Below, one piece after another: positions 7,853 to 16,088 of a DNA stretch of 64,000 nucleotides; positions within the stretch are counted from its first letter, which is position 1; each line of letters starts with the position of its first letter. The stretch comes from Streptosporangium saharense (lineage in GTDB: Bacteria; Actinomycetota; Actinomycetes; Streptosporangiales; Streptosporangiaceae). Where the stretch lies: positions 237,009-301,008 of the forward strand of contig NZ_JACHJP010000010.1 in NCBI RefSeq assembly GCF_014203715.1, given 5' to 3'. The position numbers and the translations under genes are program-made. The notes beneath the pieces are model-generated. The model worked only from the letters and a program-made list of their open reading frames with translations. It was not told the DNA's origin and did not search any database.

Positions 7853-9010
7853 TCAGGTCCGTTTGGCGACAGCGGTGATGAGGGGCTGGACCAGCCGCGC
7901 GGCCAGCGGACCGAACGCGGCGAGGATGAGGACGTAGGCCGCCGCGAGCGGACCGAGGTCGGGGTGGACCCCGGCCGCGACGGCGAGCCCGGCGATGACG
8001 ATGTTGAACTCGCCCCTCGGGATGAGCGCGATGCCCGCCCGCGCCCGGCCCGCTTTGGCGATCCCGGCCCTGCGGGCGGCGTAGGCGCCGGTGAGCAGTT
8101 TGGTGACCATGCTGACCAGGGCGAGCAGCGCCGCCAGCCCGGCGACCGGTCCGATCTTGGTCGGGTCGGTCTGCAGGCCGAAGAAGACGAAGAACACCGC
8201 GGCGAACAGGTCGCGCAGCGGCGTCAGCAGCGCCTGGGCGTCCTCGGCCAGCTCCCCGGACAGCGCGATGCCGACCAGGAAGGCGCCGACGGCCGCGGAG
8301 ACCTGGAGCTGCTGGGCCACCCCGGCGACCAGCAGCGCGAGCCCGACCACCTTCAGCAGCAGCACCTCGGAGTTGGGGCTGGCCACGAAGCTCTCGATGA
8401 ACCGGCCGAAGCGCAGCGCGATCAGCAGGACCACGCTGACCGTGCCGAGCGCGATCGCCACGGTGACCGCGCCGCCGACGAAGGTCAGCCCGGCCAACAG
8501 AGCGGTGAGGATCGGCAGGTAGACCGCCATGGTCAGGTCCTCGAAGACCAGCAGGGAGAGCACGACCGGCGTCTCCCTGTTGCCGATCCAGCCCAGGTCG
8601 GACAGGACCTTCGCGGTGATGCCCGAGGAGGTGGCGTAGGTGACACCGGCCATCGCCACGGCGGCGACCGGGCCCCAGCCGAGCAGCAGCGCCACGATCG
8701 CGCCGGGAGTCGCGTTGAGGACCAGATCGACGACCCCGGCGCGCGCGTTGCCCTTCAGGCTGGTCACGAGCTCGTCGGCGTTGTACTCCAGGCCGAGGGT
8801 GAGCAGCAGGAGGATGACCCCCAGCTCGGCGCCGACCGAGACGAACTCCTCGCTGGTCGCCAGGGGGATGATGCCGCCGGTGCCGAAGGCGAGACCGGCC
8901 ACGAGATAGAGCGGGATGGGGGAGATGCCGACGCGCAGTGCCAACGCGCCGAGAACACCGAGTCCGAGCAGGATGGCACCGAGCTCGAGGAGGAGAATCG
9001 CAGTGTGCAC
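7853..9010 (-). CDS. cation:proton antiporter membrane subunit (CPA2, KhtU/KefB-like)
   Basis: A 385-residue protein with about 12 hydrophobic segments and no soluble C-terminal domain. Family features include GGIIPLATSEEF, the LLLLTLGLEYNADEL segment and VLSLLVFEDLTMAVYLP, which carries the buried acidic residue used for cation/H+ exchange in CPA2 carriers. It should export K+ or another monovalent cation in exchange for protons. The regulatory RCK_C subunit is encoded 8 bases upstream, as in the Bacillus KhtT-KhtU pair. The start is GTG, preceded by AGGG, and a strong hairpin terminator follows. Confidence 0.85.
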   Translation of the reverse strand: MHTAILLLELGAILLGLGVLGALALRVGISPIPLYLVAGLAFGTGGIIPLATSEEFVSVGAELGVILLLLTLGLEYNADELVTSLKGNARAGVVDLVLNATPGAIVALLLGWGPVAAVAMAGVTYATSSGITAKVLSDLGWIGNRETPVVLSLLVFEDLTMAVYLPILTALLAGLTFVGGAVTVAIALGTVSVVLLIALRFGRFIESFVASPNSEVLLLKVVGLALLVAGVAQQLQVSAAVGAFLVGIALSGELAEDAQALLTPLRDLFAAVFFVFFGLQTDPTKIGPVAGLAALLALVSMVTKLLTGAYAARRAGIAKAGRARAGIALIPRGEFNIVIAGLAVAAGVHPDLGPLAAAYVLILAAFGPLAARLVQPLITAVAKRT

Positions 9011-9018
9011 CCGGTGCC

Positions 9019-9501
9019 CTATCCGTGGGCCAGGATCTCGGAGACCGCGGAGGTGCTCTCCGGGCTGCCGACCACGACGACCACGTCCCCGCCGTCGAAG
9101 GTGAAGTCGGGGCCGGGGCTGGCGAACACCTGGCCGCTACGGACCACGGCGACGATGGACGCGCCGGTGCGGGTGCGGACCCGGGCGTCGCCCATCGGCC
9201 TTCCCACGTACGGCGTGCCCGGCGAGATCGGCAGTTGCATGCTGACCAGGCCCTCGACCTCGCGGTGCAGGGCGTTGAGGCGCTGCACGATGCGCGGGGC
9301 GCCGAGCAGCTCGGCGAGCGCGTCGGCCTCCTCGTCGTTCAGCTTGACGGTCTCGCAGGCCCGGTCCGGGTCGTTGGGATCGTAGATCACCAGGTCGCGG
9401 CGGCCCGTACGGTGGGAGACGATTCCTATGCGTCTGCCTGACCGCGTGGTGAACTCGTGCCGTAGTCCTATCCCCGGCAGAGCCGTCTGCTCGACGTCCA
9501 C
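9019..9501 (-). CDS. antiporter regulatory subunit with RCK_C (TrkA-C) domain, KhtT-like
   Basis: A 160-residue soluble protein. The N-terminal half (LPGIGLRHEFTTRSGRRIGIV) is the small beta domain typical of stand-alone antiporter regulators. The C-terminal half (GRPMGDARVRTRTGASIVAVVR ... GGDVVVVVGSPES) is an RCK_C domain, which in relatives binds a nucleotide such as c-di-AMP and gates the membrane subunit. It is the first gene of the pair, starting at a GTG with GGAGG 9 bases upstream. Regulation of K+ or pH homeostasis is inferred from the family. Confidence 0.85.
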   Translation of the reverse strand: MDVEQTALPGIGLRHEFTTRSGRRIGIVSHRTGRRDLVIYDPNDPDRACETVKLNDEEADALAELLGAPRIVQRLNALHREVEGLVSMQLPISPGTPYVGRPMGDARVRTRTGASIVAVVRSGQVFASPGPDFTFDGGDVVVVVGSPESTSAVSEILAHG

Positions 9502-9664
9502 TGTGCCCTTCCTCCACTTTTAGGTAAATCGACGGAATCCTGAACCTATCAACGAACGGCGATGACTCTGGTTCCGCATATAACCCCTATTACCGATTGA
9601 CTTTGTGGGTTTTATGTCTGACGATGGGCGGAACCCAGCCCCCCAGCTGTAACGAGGTCGTCAC

Positions 9665-10492
9665 GTGTCTCTTCCCGTCGCCGAAGCGAGGGTGGGTGGC
9701 CAGGCCGTACGGGCGAGGCCACGTGTCTCGCGGTCCTTCACCGCCTGGCAGCGCCTGCTCAGCCCACTGGCCGTCGTCGCCGTCTGGCAGGCGGCGGGCA
9801 GCGCGGGGCTGCTCCCCGAACGTCTGCTCGCCTCACCCGCCAGGATCGTCTCGACGGCCGCGGACCTGGTCGGGACCGGCGTCCTGCCCGAGGCGATCGC
9901 GGTCTCCCTGCAGCGGGCGGCGCTCGGCTTCCTGCTCGGCGCGCTGGCCGGGATCGGCCTGGCGCTGGTCGCCGGGCTCAGCAGGGCGGGGGAGAACGCC
10001 CTCGACCCGCTGCTGCAGATGCTGCGGGCCCTGCCGCTGTTCGGGCTGATCCCGCTGTTCATCCTCTGGTTCGGCATCGGTGAGGTGCCCAAGATCGGAC
10101 TCGTCGCCCTCGGCGTGCTCTTCCCCCTCTACCTCAACACCTTCTCCGGAATCCGCGGCGTCGACGGCGGCCTCGCCGAACTGGCCAGGGTGCTGCGGCT
10201 GAGCCGTACCGCACTGGTCGCGCACATCGTGCTGCCCGGCGCGCTGCCGCAGGTCCTCGTCGGGCTCAGGCAGAGCCTGGGCGTCGCCTGGCTCGCGCTG
10301 ATCGTCGCCGAGCAGATCAACGCCGACGCCGGTCTCGGATACATGATCAACGACGCCCGTGAGTTCCTGCGCACCGACGTGATCGTGGTCGGCCTGATCG
10401 TCTACGCGATCCTCGGGCTGCTCACCGACGCGCTGGTGCGCCTGCTGGAGAGGAGGGCCCTGGCATGGCGGCAGAGCTTCCCGCAGCGGTAG
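9665..10492 (+). CDS. ssuC: alkanesulfonate/taurine-type ABC transporter permease
   Basis: A 275-residue inner-membrane permease with about six hydrophobic segments. The EAA-like cytoplasmic loop ELARVLRLSRTALVAHIVLPGALPQVLVGLR is the ATPase-contact motif of the SsuC/TauC/NitT group. It is first in ssuC-ssuB-ssuA-ssuD and overlaps ssuB by 28 bases. The start is GTG 9665 with GAGG 9 bases upstream; the N-terminus has a short basic extension before the first membrane helix. Specificity for sulfonates rests on the adjacent ssuD gene. The 163-bp divergent region on its left must hold the promoter, but no clear hexamers were identified. Confidence 0.88.
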   Translation: MSLPVAEARVGGQAVRARPRVSRSFTAWQRLLSPLAVVAVWQAAGSAGLLPERLLASPARIVSTAADLVGTGVLPEAIAVSLQRAALGFLLGALAGIGLALVAGLSRAGENALDPLLQMLRALPLFGLIPLFILWFGIGEVPKIGLVALGVLFPLYLNTFSGIRGVDGGLAELARVLRLSRTALVAHIVLPGALPQVLVGLRQSLGVAWLALIVAEQINADAGLGYMINDAREFLRTDVIVVGLIVYAILGLLTDALVRLLERRALAWRQSFPQR

Positions 10493-11196
10493 TCCCCGCC
10501 GCGAAGGTGACCCGCCTCAGCCGCTCGTTCGGCGGGCGCGTCGTCCTCGACGGCGTCGATCTGGAGATCCGCGAGGGCGAGTTCGTCGCCCTGCTCGGCC
10601 GCAGCGGCTCCGGCAAGTCCACGCTGCTGAAGGCCCTCGCTGGGCTCGACCCGCTGACGCGGGACGCCGTCTCGGTCGGCGGCACCGTCTCGGTCGCCTT
10701 CCAGCAGCCCAGGCTCGTCCCGTGGAAGCGGGTGCTGGCCAATGTCGCGCTCGGGCTGCGCGTCCCCGACCCCCGCGCCGCCGCCCTGGCGGCCCTGGAG
10801 GAGGTGGGACTCGGCGCCCTCCACGACGCCTGGCCGCTGACCCTGTCCGGCGGGGAGGCGCAGCGGGCCTCCCTGGCCAGGGCGCTGGTCCGCGAGCCCG
10901 GCCTGCTCCTGCTCGACGAGCCCTTCAGCGCCCTCGACGCCCTGACCCGCATCACCATCCACCGGCTCGTGCTCGACCTGTGGGAGCGCCACCGCCCCGG
11001 CATCCTGCTCGTCACCCACGACGTGGACGAGGCCCTGCTCCTGGCGGACCGCGTCCTGGTCCTCGACCGGGGGATCATCGCCCACGAGTCCCCGGTCGAT
11101 CTTCCCCGTCCCCGCCACCGCGAGCACCCCGACCTCGTCGCCCTGCGCTCGACCCTGCTCGCCAGGCTCGGCGTCACCCCGGAGGGAACTGTATGA
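10465..11196 (+). CDS. ssuB: alkanesulfonate-type ABC transporter ATP-binding protein
   Basis: A 243-residue ABC ATPase with Walker A GRSGSGKST, Q-loop AFQQPR, signature LSGGEAQR, Walker B LLLLDEP and the switch THD. It energises import of sulfonates through the permease encoded before it. The ATG overlaps the end of ssuC by 28 bases and is preceded by GGAGAGGAGGG, a strong ribosome binding site lying inside ssuC. Its own stop overlaps the ATG of ssuA. Confidence 0.92.
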   Translation: MAAELPAAVVPAAKVTRLSRSFGGRVVLDGVDLEIREGEFVALLGRSGSGKSTLLKALAGLDPLTRDAVSVGGTVSVAFQQPRLVPWKRVLANVALGLRVPDPRAAALAALEEVGLGALHDAWPLTLSGGEAQRASLARALVREPGLLLLDEPFSALDALTRITIHRLVLDLWERHRPGILLVTHDVDEALLLADRVLVLDRGIIAHESPVDLPRPRHREHPDLVALRSTLLARLGVTPEGTV

Positions 11197-12185
11197 ACCA
11201 CCGCCGCACGAGATCCCTCGTGACCGCCGTCCTGGCCGTCCTGCTCCTGGCCACCGCGGCCTGCGGCGGGACCGGCCAGGCGGGAGGGGACGACCTGTCC
11301 CGGGTGACGCTGCGCGTCGGCGACCAGAAGGGCGCCGGGCTGCGGGCCCTGCTGGAGGCGGCCGGCCAGCTCGACGGCACCCCCTACAAGATCACCTGGT
11401 CCCAGTTCACCTCGGGACCCCCCATCCTGGAGGCCATCAACGCGGGCTCGATCGACTTCGGCGCGGTCGGCAACGCCCCTCCGGTGTTCGCCGCCGCGGC
11501 GGGGGCGAAGATCTCGATCGTCGGGGTCGCCGAGCGGGGCATCGGGGGCCAGGCGATCGTGGTCCCGAAGGACTCGCCGATCAGGACCCCGGCCGACCTG
11601 AAGGGCAAACGCGTCGCCGTCGCCAAGGGCAGCTCGGCCAACTTCCACCTGCTGGTCGTCCTCAGGAAGGTGGGGCTCGCCTTCACCGAGGTGCAGCCGC
11701 AGTACCTCCAGCCCCCGGACGCCCTGGCCGCCTTCTCCTCGGGGAAGGTCGACGCCTGGGCCATCTGGGACCCCTACACCGCCCAGGCGCAGGCACAGGC
11801 CGGGGCGAGGATCCTGGTGGACGGCGAGGGCTACGCCAACGGGTTCGAGTTCGAGATCGCGGGCCGGGACGCCCTCGCCGACCCCGCCAGATCCGCCGCG
11901 CTCGGCGACTATCTGGCGCGCGTGCGCAAGGCACACCGCTGGGCCAACGAGCACCAGGACGAGTGGGCGAAGGTCTTCGCCCGGCTGACCGGCGTGGACG
12001 GGGACGTGATCGCCTCCGCCGTCAAGCGCGGCGGGTTCAGGGACCTCAAACTCGCCGGGGACGTGATCGCCCGCGAGCAACTGGTCGCCGACGCCTTCGC
12101 CGAGGCCGGGCTCATCCCCAAGCCCGTCAGGATCGCCGACATCGTCGACACCCGTTTCGACGCGACCGTGGAGGAGTCCTCGTGA
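11193..12185 (+). CDS. ssuA: sulfonate ABC transporter substrate-binding lipoprotein
   Basis: A 330-residue lipoprotein. The basic N-terminus and hydrophobic core lead to the lipobox LATAAC with Cys at about residue 24. The mature part has the SsuA/NMT1-like fold: NAGSIDFGAVGNAPPVFAAA (ligand-site loop), DLKGKRVAVAKGSSANF and KVDAWAIWDPY. It captures sulfonates outside the membrane for SsuBC. The ATG lies in an ATGA overlap with ssuB, and the gene ends in a GTGA overlap with ssuD, so the operon is fully coupled. Confidence 0.9.
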   Translation: MNHRRTRSLVTAVLAVLLLATAACGGTGQAGGDDLSRVTLRVGDQKGAGLRALLEAAGQLDGTPYKITWSQFTSGPPILEAINAGSIDFGAVGNAPPVFAAAAGAKISIVGVAERGIGGQAIVVPKDSPIRTPADLKGKRVAVAKGSSANFHLLVVLRKVGLAFTEVQPQYLQPPDALAAFSSGKVDAWAIWDPYTAQAQAQAGARILVDGEGYANGFEFEIAGRDALADPARSAALGDYLARVRKAHRWANEHQDEWAKVFARLTGVDGDVIASAVKRGGFRDLKLAGDVIAREQLVADAFAEAGLIPKPVRIADIVDTRFDATVEESS

Positions 12186-13327
12186 AGTTCCACTGGTTCC
12201 TGCCCACCGCGGGCGACAGCCGGGTCCTCACCGGGGGCGGGCACGGCCTCAAGAGAGGCCACGGCCGTTCCGAGAGCGCGGCCTTCCGCCCGCCGGACAT
12301 CGAGTACCTCGCCCAGATCGCCCGCTCGGCCGAGCAGCTCGGCTTCGAGGCCGTGCTGACCCCGACCGGCTCCTGGTGCGAGGACGCCTGGCTGGTCACG
12401 GCCGCGCTGACCAGGGAGACCGAACGGCTGAAGTTCCTTGTCGCCTTCCGCCCCGGCCTGCTCTCGCCAACCCTGGCCGCGCAGATGGCCGCGACCTACC
12501 AGCGGCTGTCCCGGGGCAGGCTCCTGCTCAACGTGGTGACCGGGGGCGAGACGGCCGAGCAGGTCAGGTTCGGCGACCACCTGGCGAAGGACGAACGCTA
12601 CGAGCGCACCGGGGAGTTCCTCTCGGTCGTGCGCGGGGCGTGGAGCGGCACGCCGTACGACTTCGAGGGCAGGCACTACCGGGTCGAGGGCGCGACCGTC
12701 GCCGAGGCGCCGGACCCGGTCCCGGAGATCTACTTCGGCGGCTCGTCCGCGGCGGCGGGACCCGTCGCGGCCGGGCACGTGGACGTCTACCTGACCTGGG
12801 GCGAGCCGCCGGACCAGGTGGCGGAGAAGATCAAGTGGATCCGCGGCCTCGCCGAGGAGCGGGGACGCACGCTGAGGTACGGCATCCGGCTGCACGTGAT
12901 CACCAGGGACACCGAGCGGGAGGCCTGGGCGGAGGCGGAACGGCTGCTGGGCGCCCTCGACCCCGAGGACATCAAGGCTGCCAGGAAGGCGCTCGGGCGC
13001 AGCGAGTCGGTCGGCCAGCGGCGGATGCTCGCCCTGCACGAGGACTTCGCCGGTGGTACGGCGCGCGACCTGGAGATCCACCCCAACCTCTGGGCCGGGG
13101 TCGGCCTGGTCAGGGGTGGTGCCGGGACGGCGCTGGTCGGCAGCCACGCCCAGGTGGCCGAACGGATCGAGGAGTACGCGGCGCTCGGCATCGAGGAGTT
13201 CGTGCTGTCCGGCTACCCGCACCTTGAGGAGGCCTACTGGTTCGGCGAGGGGGTGCTTCCCCGGCTGCGCCCGGCCCGGGACGACCACGCGGTCCCGGTG
13301 GGGCGCGCCCGCGTCCCCGGCCTGTAG
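12182..13327 (+). CDS. ssuD: FMNH2-dependent alkanesulfonate monooxygenase
   Basis: A 381-residue LLM enzyme matching SsuD: it begins KFHWFLPTAGDSR, has LTPTGSWCEDAWLV with the conserved active-site Cys region, FLVAFRPG, the RLLLNVVTGG flavin segment, EIYFGGSS, and the C-terminal SGYPHLEEAYWFGEGVLPRL. SsuD converts alkanesulfonates to aldehyde and sulfite using reduced flavin and O2. It normally pairs with the reductase SsuE, which is absent here. The GTG start overlaps the ssuA stop. The gene converges on a DHA2 exporter only 4 bases away, with no hairpin between them. Confidence 0.92.
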   Translation: MKFHWFLPTAGDSRVLTGGGHGLKRGHGRSESAAFRPPDIEYLAQIARSAEQLGFEAVLTPTGSWCEDAWLVTAALTRETERLKFLVAFRPGLLSPTLAAQMAATYQRLSRGRLLLNVVTGGETAEQVRFGDHLAKDERYERTGEFLSVVRGAWSGTPYDFEGRHYRVEGATVAEAPDPVPEIYFGGSSAAAGPVAAGHVDVYLTWGEPPDQVAEKIKWIRGLAEERGRTLRYGIRLHVITRDTEREAWAEAERLLGALDPEDIKAARKALGRSESVGQRRMLALHEDFAGGTARDLEIHPNLWAGVGLVRGGAGTALVGSHAQVAERIEEYAALGIEEFVLSGYPHLEEAYWFGEGVLPRLRPARDDHAVPVGRARVPGL

Positions 13328-13331
13328 GGCT

Positions 13332-14831
13332 TCACCGCCTCGCCGAGCGCCGGGCTCCCGACGGTGTCTCCTGGCCCTCGGGGCGGCCCGGTGGGCGTGA
13401 TCTGCGGTCGGCGAGCACGTCGGCGACCGCGACCACCAGCGCGGCCAGCACGAAGCCGATGGTGACCAGCAGCGCCGTCCTGAACGCCGTCGCGTAGTCG
13501 CCGTGGGAGGAGGCGACCACGGCGAAGAACACCGAGCCGATCGCCGCGATGCCCATGGCCGTGCCGATCCGCTGGCCTGTCTGCAGCACCCCGCCCGCGG
13601 TGCCCGCCTCGGCGACCGGCACCTGGGCCAGGGTGAGCGTCTGGTTCGGCGAGATCACCAGGCCGCTGCCCAGCCCGGCCAGCAGCAGCGGCGCCGCGAT
13701 GGCCCAGGCGACCCCGGGCCCGGCGTTCAGCCGTACGGCCAGCTCGGTGACGGCCAGGCCGATCAGCACCATCACCAGGCCCGTGACCACCAGCGGCCTG
13801 CCGTACTTGACGGTGACCCGCCCGCCGAGCATGGAGGCGACCGCCGAGCCTCCGGCGAACGAGGTGCTGGCCAGGCCCGCGGCGAGCGGGGAGTAGCCAA
13901 GCCCGTTCTGCAGGTAGATCGTGAGGATGAAGAAGATCGCGGTGAACCCGGCGAAGTAGAGCGCCGCGATCAGGGCGCCGAAGGTGTAGGAGCGCCTGCC
14001 GAACAGCGACAGGTTGACCATCGGCTCGCGGCGGCGGCCGTAGTGGCGCTCCCAGAGGGCGAAGAGCGCGATCACGGCAAGTCCCGCGAGGGGCAGCAGC
14101 CACTTGCCCGAACCCTGCCACTGCTGGCCTTCGACGAGCGGCAGCAGGATCAGCAGGAGACCGGCGGCCAGCAGCAGCACGCCGACGGGGTCCATGCTCT
14201 TGCGCGTGCGTCTCTCCGGGGGGCGGCGCGGGATGTAGCGGTAGGCCAGGGCGATGGCGAGCAGGCCGATCGGCACGTTGACGTAGAAGACGAGACGCCA
14301 GCCGTCGTGCTCGCCGCCCAGGCGGATGAGCAGGCCGCCGAGCAGCGGGCCGATCGCGGTGGAGATGCCGATGGTCGCACCGAGCATGCCGAACGCCCTG
14401 CCCCGCTCCGCCCCCCGGAACAGCTGCTGGATCAGCCCGCTGACCTGCGGGTTGATGATGCCGCCCGCCACGCCCTGCACGAGCCTGGCCAGCACCAGCA
14501 ACGTCGAGCTCATGGCGATCCCGGCCGCCGCGCTGGCCAGGGTGAACAGGGCGACGCCGAAGACGAAGACGTTGCGTCTGCCGCGCATGTCGCCGAAGCG
14601 CCCAGCGGGCACCAGCACCAGGCCGAAGGTGAGCGCGTACCCGGAGACCACCCACTGCAGGTCGCTCTGCGGCGCGTGGAGGCCGGTGCGGATCGCGGGC
14701 AGTGCGACGTTGACGATGCTGACGTCGAGCAGGGTCATGAACCCGGAGACCAGGCAGACGGTCAGCGCCTTCCACCGGCGCGGATCGGCCTCCTCCTCCC
14801 GCGACCGCGTGACCGGCGTCCCTGCGCTCAT
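13332..14831 (-). CDS. DHA2-family (14-TM) MFS drug/H+ antiporter
   Basis: A 499-residue exporter with about 14 hydrophobic segments. The first helix LLDVSIVNVALPAI is the DHA2 motif (motif D1), GRFGDMRGRRNVF is MFS motif A, and the stretch near ATIGISTAIGPLLGGLL is the antiporter motif C. Related proteins (EmrB/QacA, LfrA) expel cationic or amphipathic toxins and antibiotics. No regulator gene lies immediately beside it. The start is ATG 14831. The 114 bp upstream contain the short inverted repeat TACCC/GGGTA around 14930 but no obvious promoter. Confidence 0.87.
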   Translation of the reverse strand: MSAGTPVTRSREEEADPRRWKALTVCLVSGFMTLLDVSIVNVALPAIRTGLHAPQSDLQWVVSGYALTFGLVLVPAGRFGDMRGRRNVFVFGVALFTLASAAAGIAMSSTLLVLARLVQGVAGGIINPQVSGLIQQLFRGAERGRAFGMLGATIGISTAIGPLLGGLLIRLGGEHDGWRLVFYVNVPIGLLAIALAYRYIPRRPPERRTRKSMDPVGVLLLAAGLLLILLPLVEGQQWQGSGKWLLPLAGLAVIALFALWERHYGRRREPMVNLSLFGRRSYTFGALIAALYFAGFTAIFFILTIYLQNGLGYSPLAAGLASTSFAGGSAVASMLGGRVTVKYGRPLVVTGLVMVLIGLAVTELAVRLNAGPGVAWAIAAPLLLAGLGSGLVISPNQTLTLAQVPVAEAGTAGGVLQTGQRIGTAMGIAAIGSVFFAVVASSHGDYATAFRTALLVTIGFVLAALVVAVADVLADRRSRPPGRPEGQETPSGARRSARR

Positions 14832-14945
14832 GCGCTCCCGTCCCGGTGGGGCATGGGAGCTGTGCTGAGGAGCATCATCGCCGCCTTGGTCATGGTCGTG
14901 GTGGACTTAGTGCGACATACCTACCCTTTTCGGGTATGCGGGAAC

Positions 14946-16088
14946 TCACCGGGCCTGGGCACGGTAGCGGTCGAGGACGTCCTGACGGAGGAGATGGCCG
15001 AAGCCCACGGCCTCGATCCGCAGGGCGAGCTGACGTTCGGTCACGTCGAGCGCGGCCGCGGTCTCCGCCAGGTTCCAGCCGCAGGCGGCGAGCCGGGTCA
15101 GGAGATGACCACGCCGGACCTGGTTCTCCGACAGGCGGAACGTCTTGAGGTAGACGAGCCGCCCGGTGTCGTCGGTGATCAGCTCACCGATGTGGTTCTC
15201 GCGCTGCCGCTCGAAGGACGGCAGGAAGCGGGACAGGCGGTATCTCCCCATCGTGTGAACACGCTGGTAGGTGTAGTCCGCGCCCAGCAGCCCGTCCGCC
15301 ATGACCCGGTCGTGGAAGGCCGCCCACCCCTCCCGCTGCTCGCGGGCCCACGCGCGCAGCTCGGCCAGGGAGCGCACCGAGGCGCCCACGGCGCGGGGCC
15401 GGAAGTCGGCCACCGGCATGCCGTACGTCGCGTGGTGGTGGATCAGCTCGCCGTACAGGTCGTGCACGAGGGTGGAGTGCAGGGCGCGGTAGTCGTCGGG
15501 GTGCGGCACCACGAAGACGGCGGCGAGCGTGTCCGCGACGTGGACGACGACGCCGCACTGGCCGGGATGGATCTCGAAGACGCGCAGGGCGTCCCCCAGG
15601 CCCCTGACCTGGGCGCCGACGTAGGCCTCCTCGACGCGCGGGGAGAGCCCCCTGTCGATCGCGCGGCGCGACCACTCCTCCCACGCGATCTCGGGGCCGC
15701 CGAAGTGCAGCGACAGGTAGCCCTCAAGCGCCAGGTGCAGGGGCAGGAACCGCAGCCGGTTCCTGTCGGTCCTGCGGGCCATGCGGCGGTGGAAGCGCAG
15801 CGGCGCCCTGCTGGGCGGGCGGTCGCGCTCCGCCGCTCCCCGGAGCTGCGTTCCGTACGCCGCGGCGGGGGTGCCGTCACGCGTCCAGTCCGCCACGAAC
15901 CCGTGGGGGATGTAGGAGGAGTACACGCTCCGCGCGTCCACCTGCACGACGCCGAGGTCCGCGTCGTAGATCCTGGCGTCGAGCCGCAGGTCCTCGATCG
16001 GCTCCTGACGGACCAGTGGGACGAGCCGTACGCCGCCCCACACCTGCGCGGGACGGGTGGACAGCCCGGTGAGGGTGAGAGCCGTCAC
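14946..16088 (-). CDS. partner protein of the TROVE-like/vWA gene, with C-terminal Fis-type HTH, 380 aa
   Basis: Function unknown. The first 300 or so residues form an alpha/beta domain (opening TLTGLSTRPAQVWGGVRLVPL, with SVYSSYIPHGFVADW and LRFLPLHLALEGYLSLHFGG) that I recognise only as a type repeatedly found beside TROVE/vWA genes in actinobacteria; the ARPP family described in RNA-repair surveys is a possible name that I cannot confirm. The last 50 residues contain a Fis-like helix-turn-helix (WNLAETAAALDVTERQLALR). The GTG start overlaps the stop of the vWA gene (GTGA), so the two are translated together. A role in RNA handling or stress signalling is inference from that pairing. Confidence 0.7.
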   Translation of the reverse strand: MTALTLTGLSTRPAQVWGGVRLVPLVRQEPIEDLRLDARIYDADLGVVQVDARSVYSSYIPHGFVADWTRDGTPAAAYGTQLRGAAERDRPPSRAPLRFHRRMARRTDRNRLRFLPLHLALEGYLSLHFGGPEIAWEEWSRRAIDRGLSPRVEEAYVGAQVRGLGDALRVFEIHPGQCGVVVHVADTLAAVFVVPHPDDYRALHSTLVHDLYGELIHHHATYGMPVADFRPRAVGASVRSLAELRAWAREQREGWAAFHDRVMADGLLGADYTYQRVHTMGRYRLSRFLPSFERQRENHIGELITDDTGRLVYLKTFRLSENQVRRGHLLTRLAACGWNLAETAAALDVTERQLALRIEAVGFGHLLRQDVLDRYRAQAR

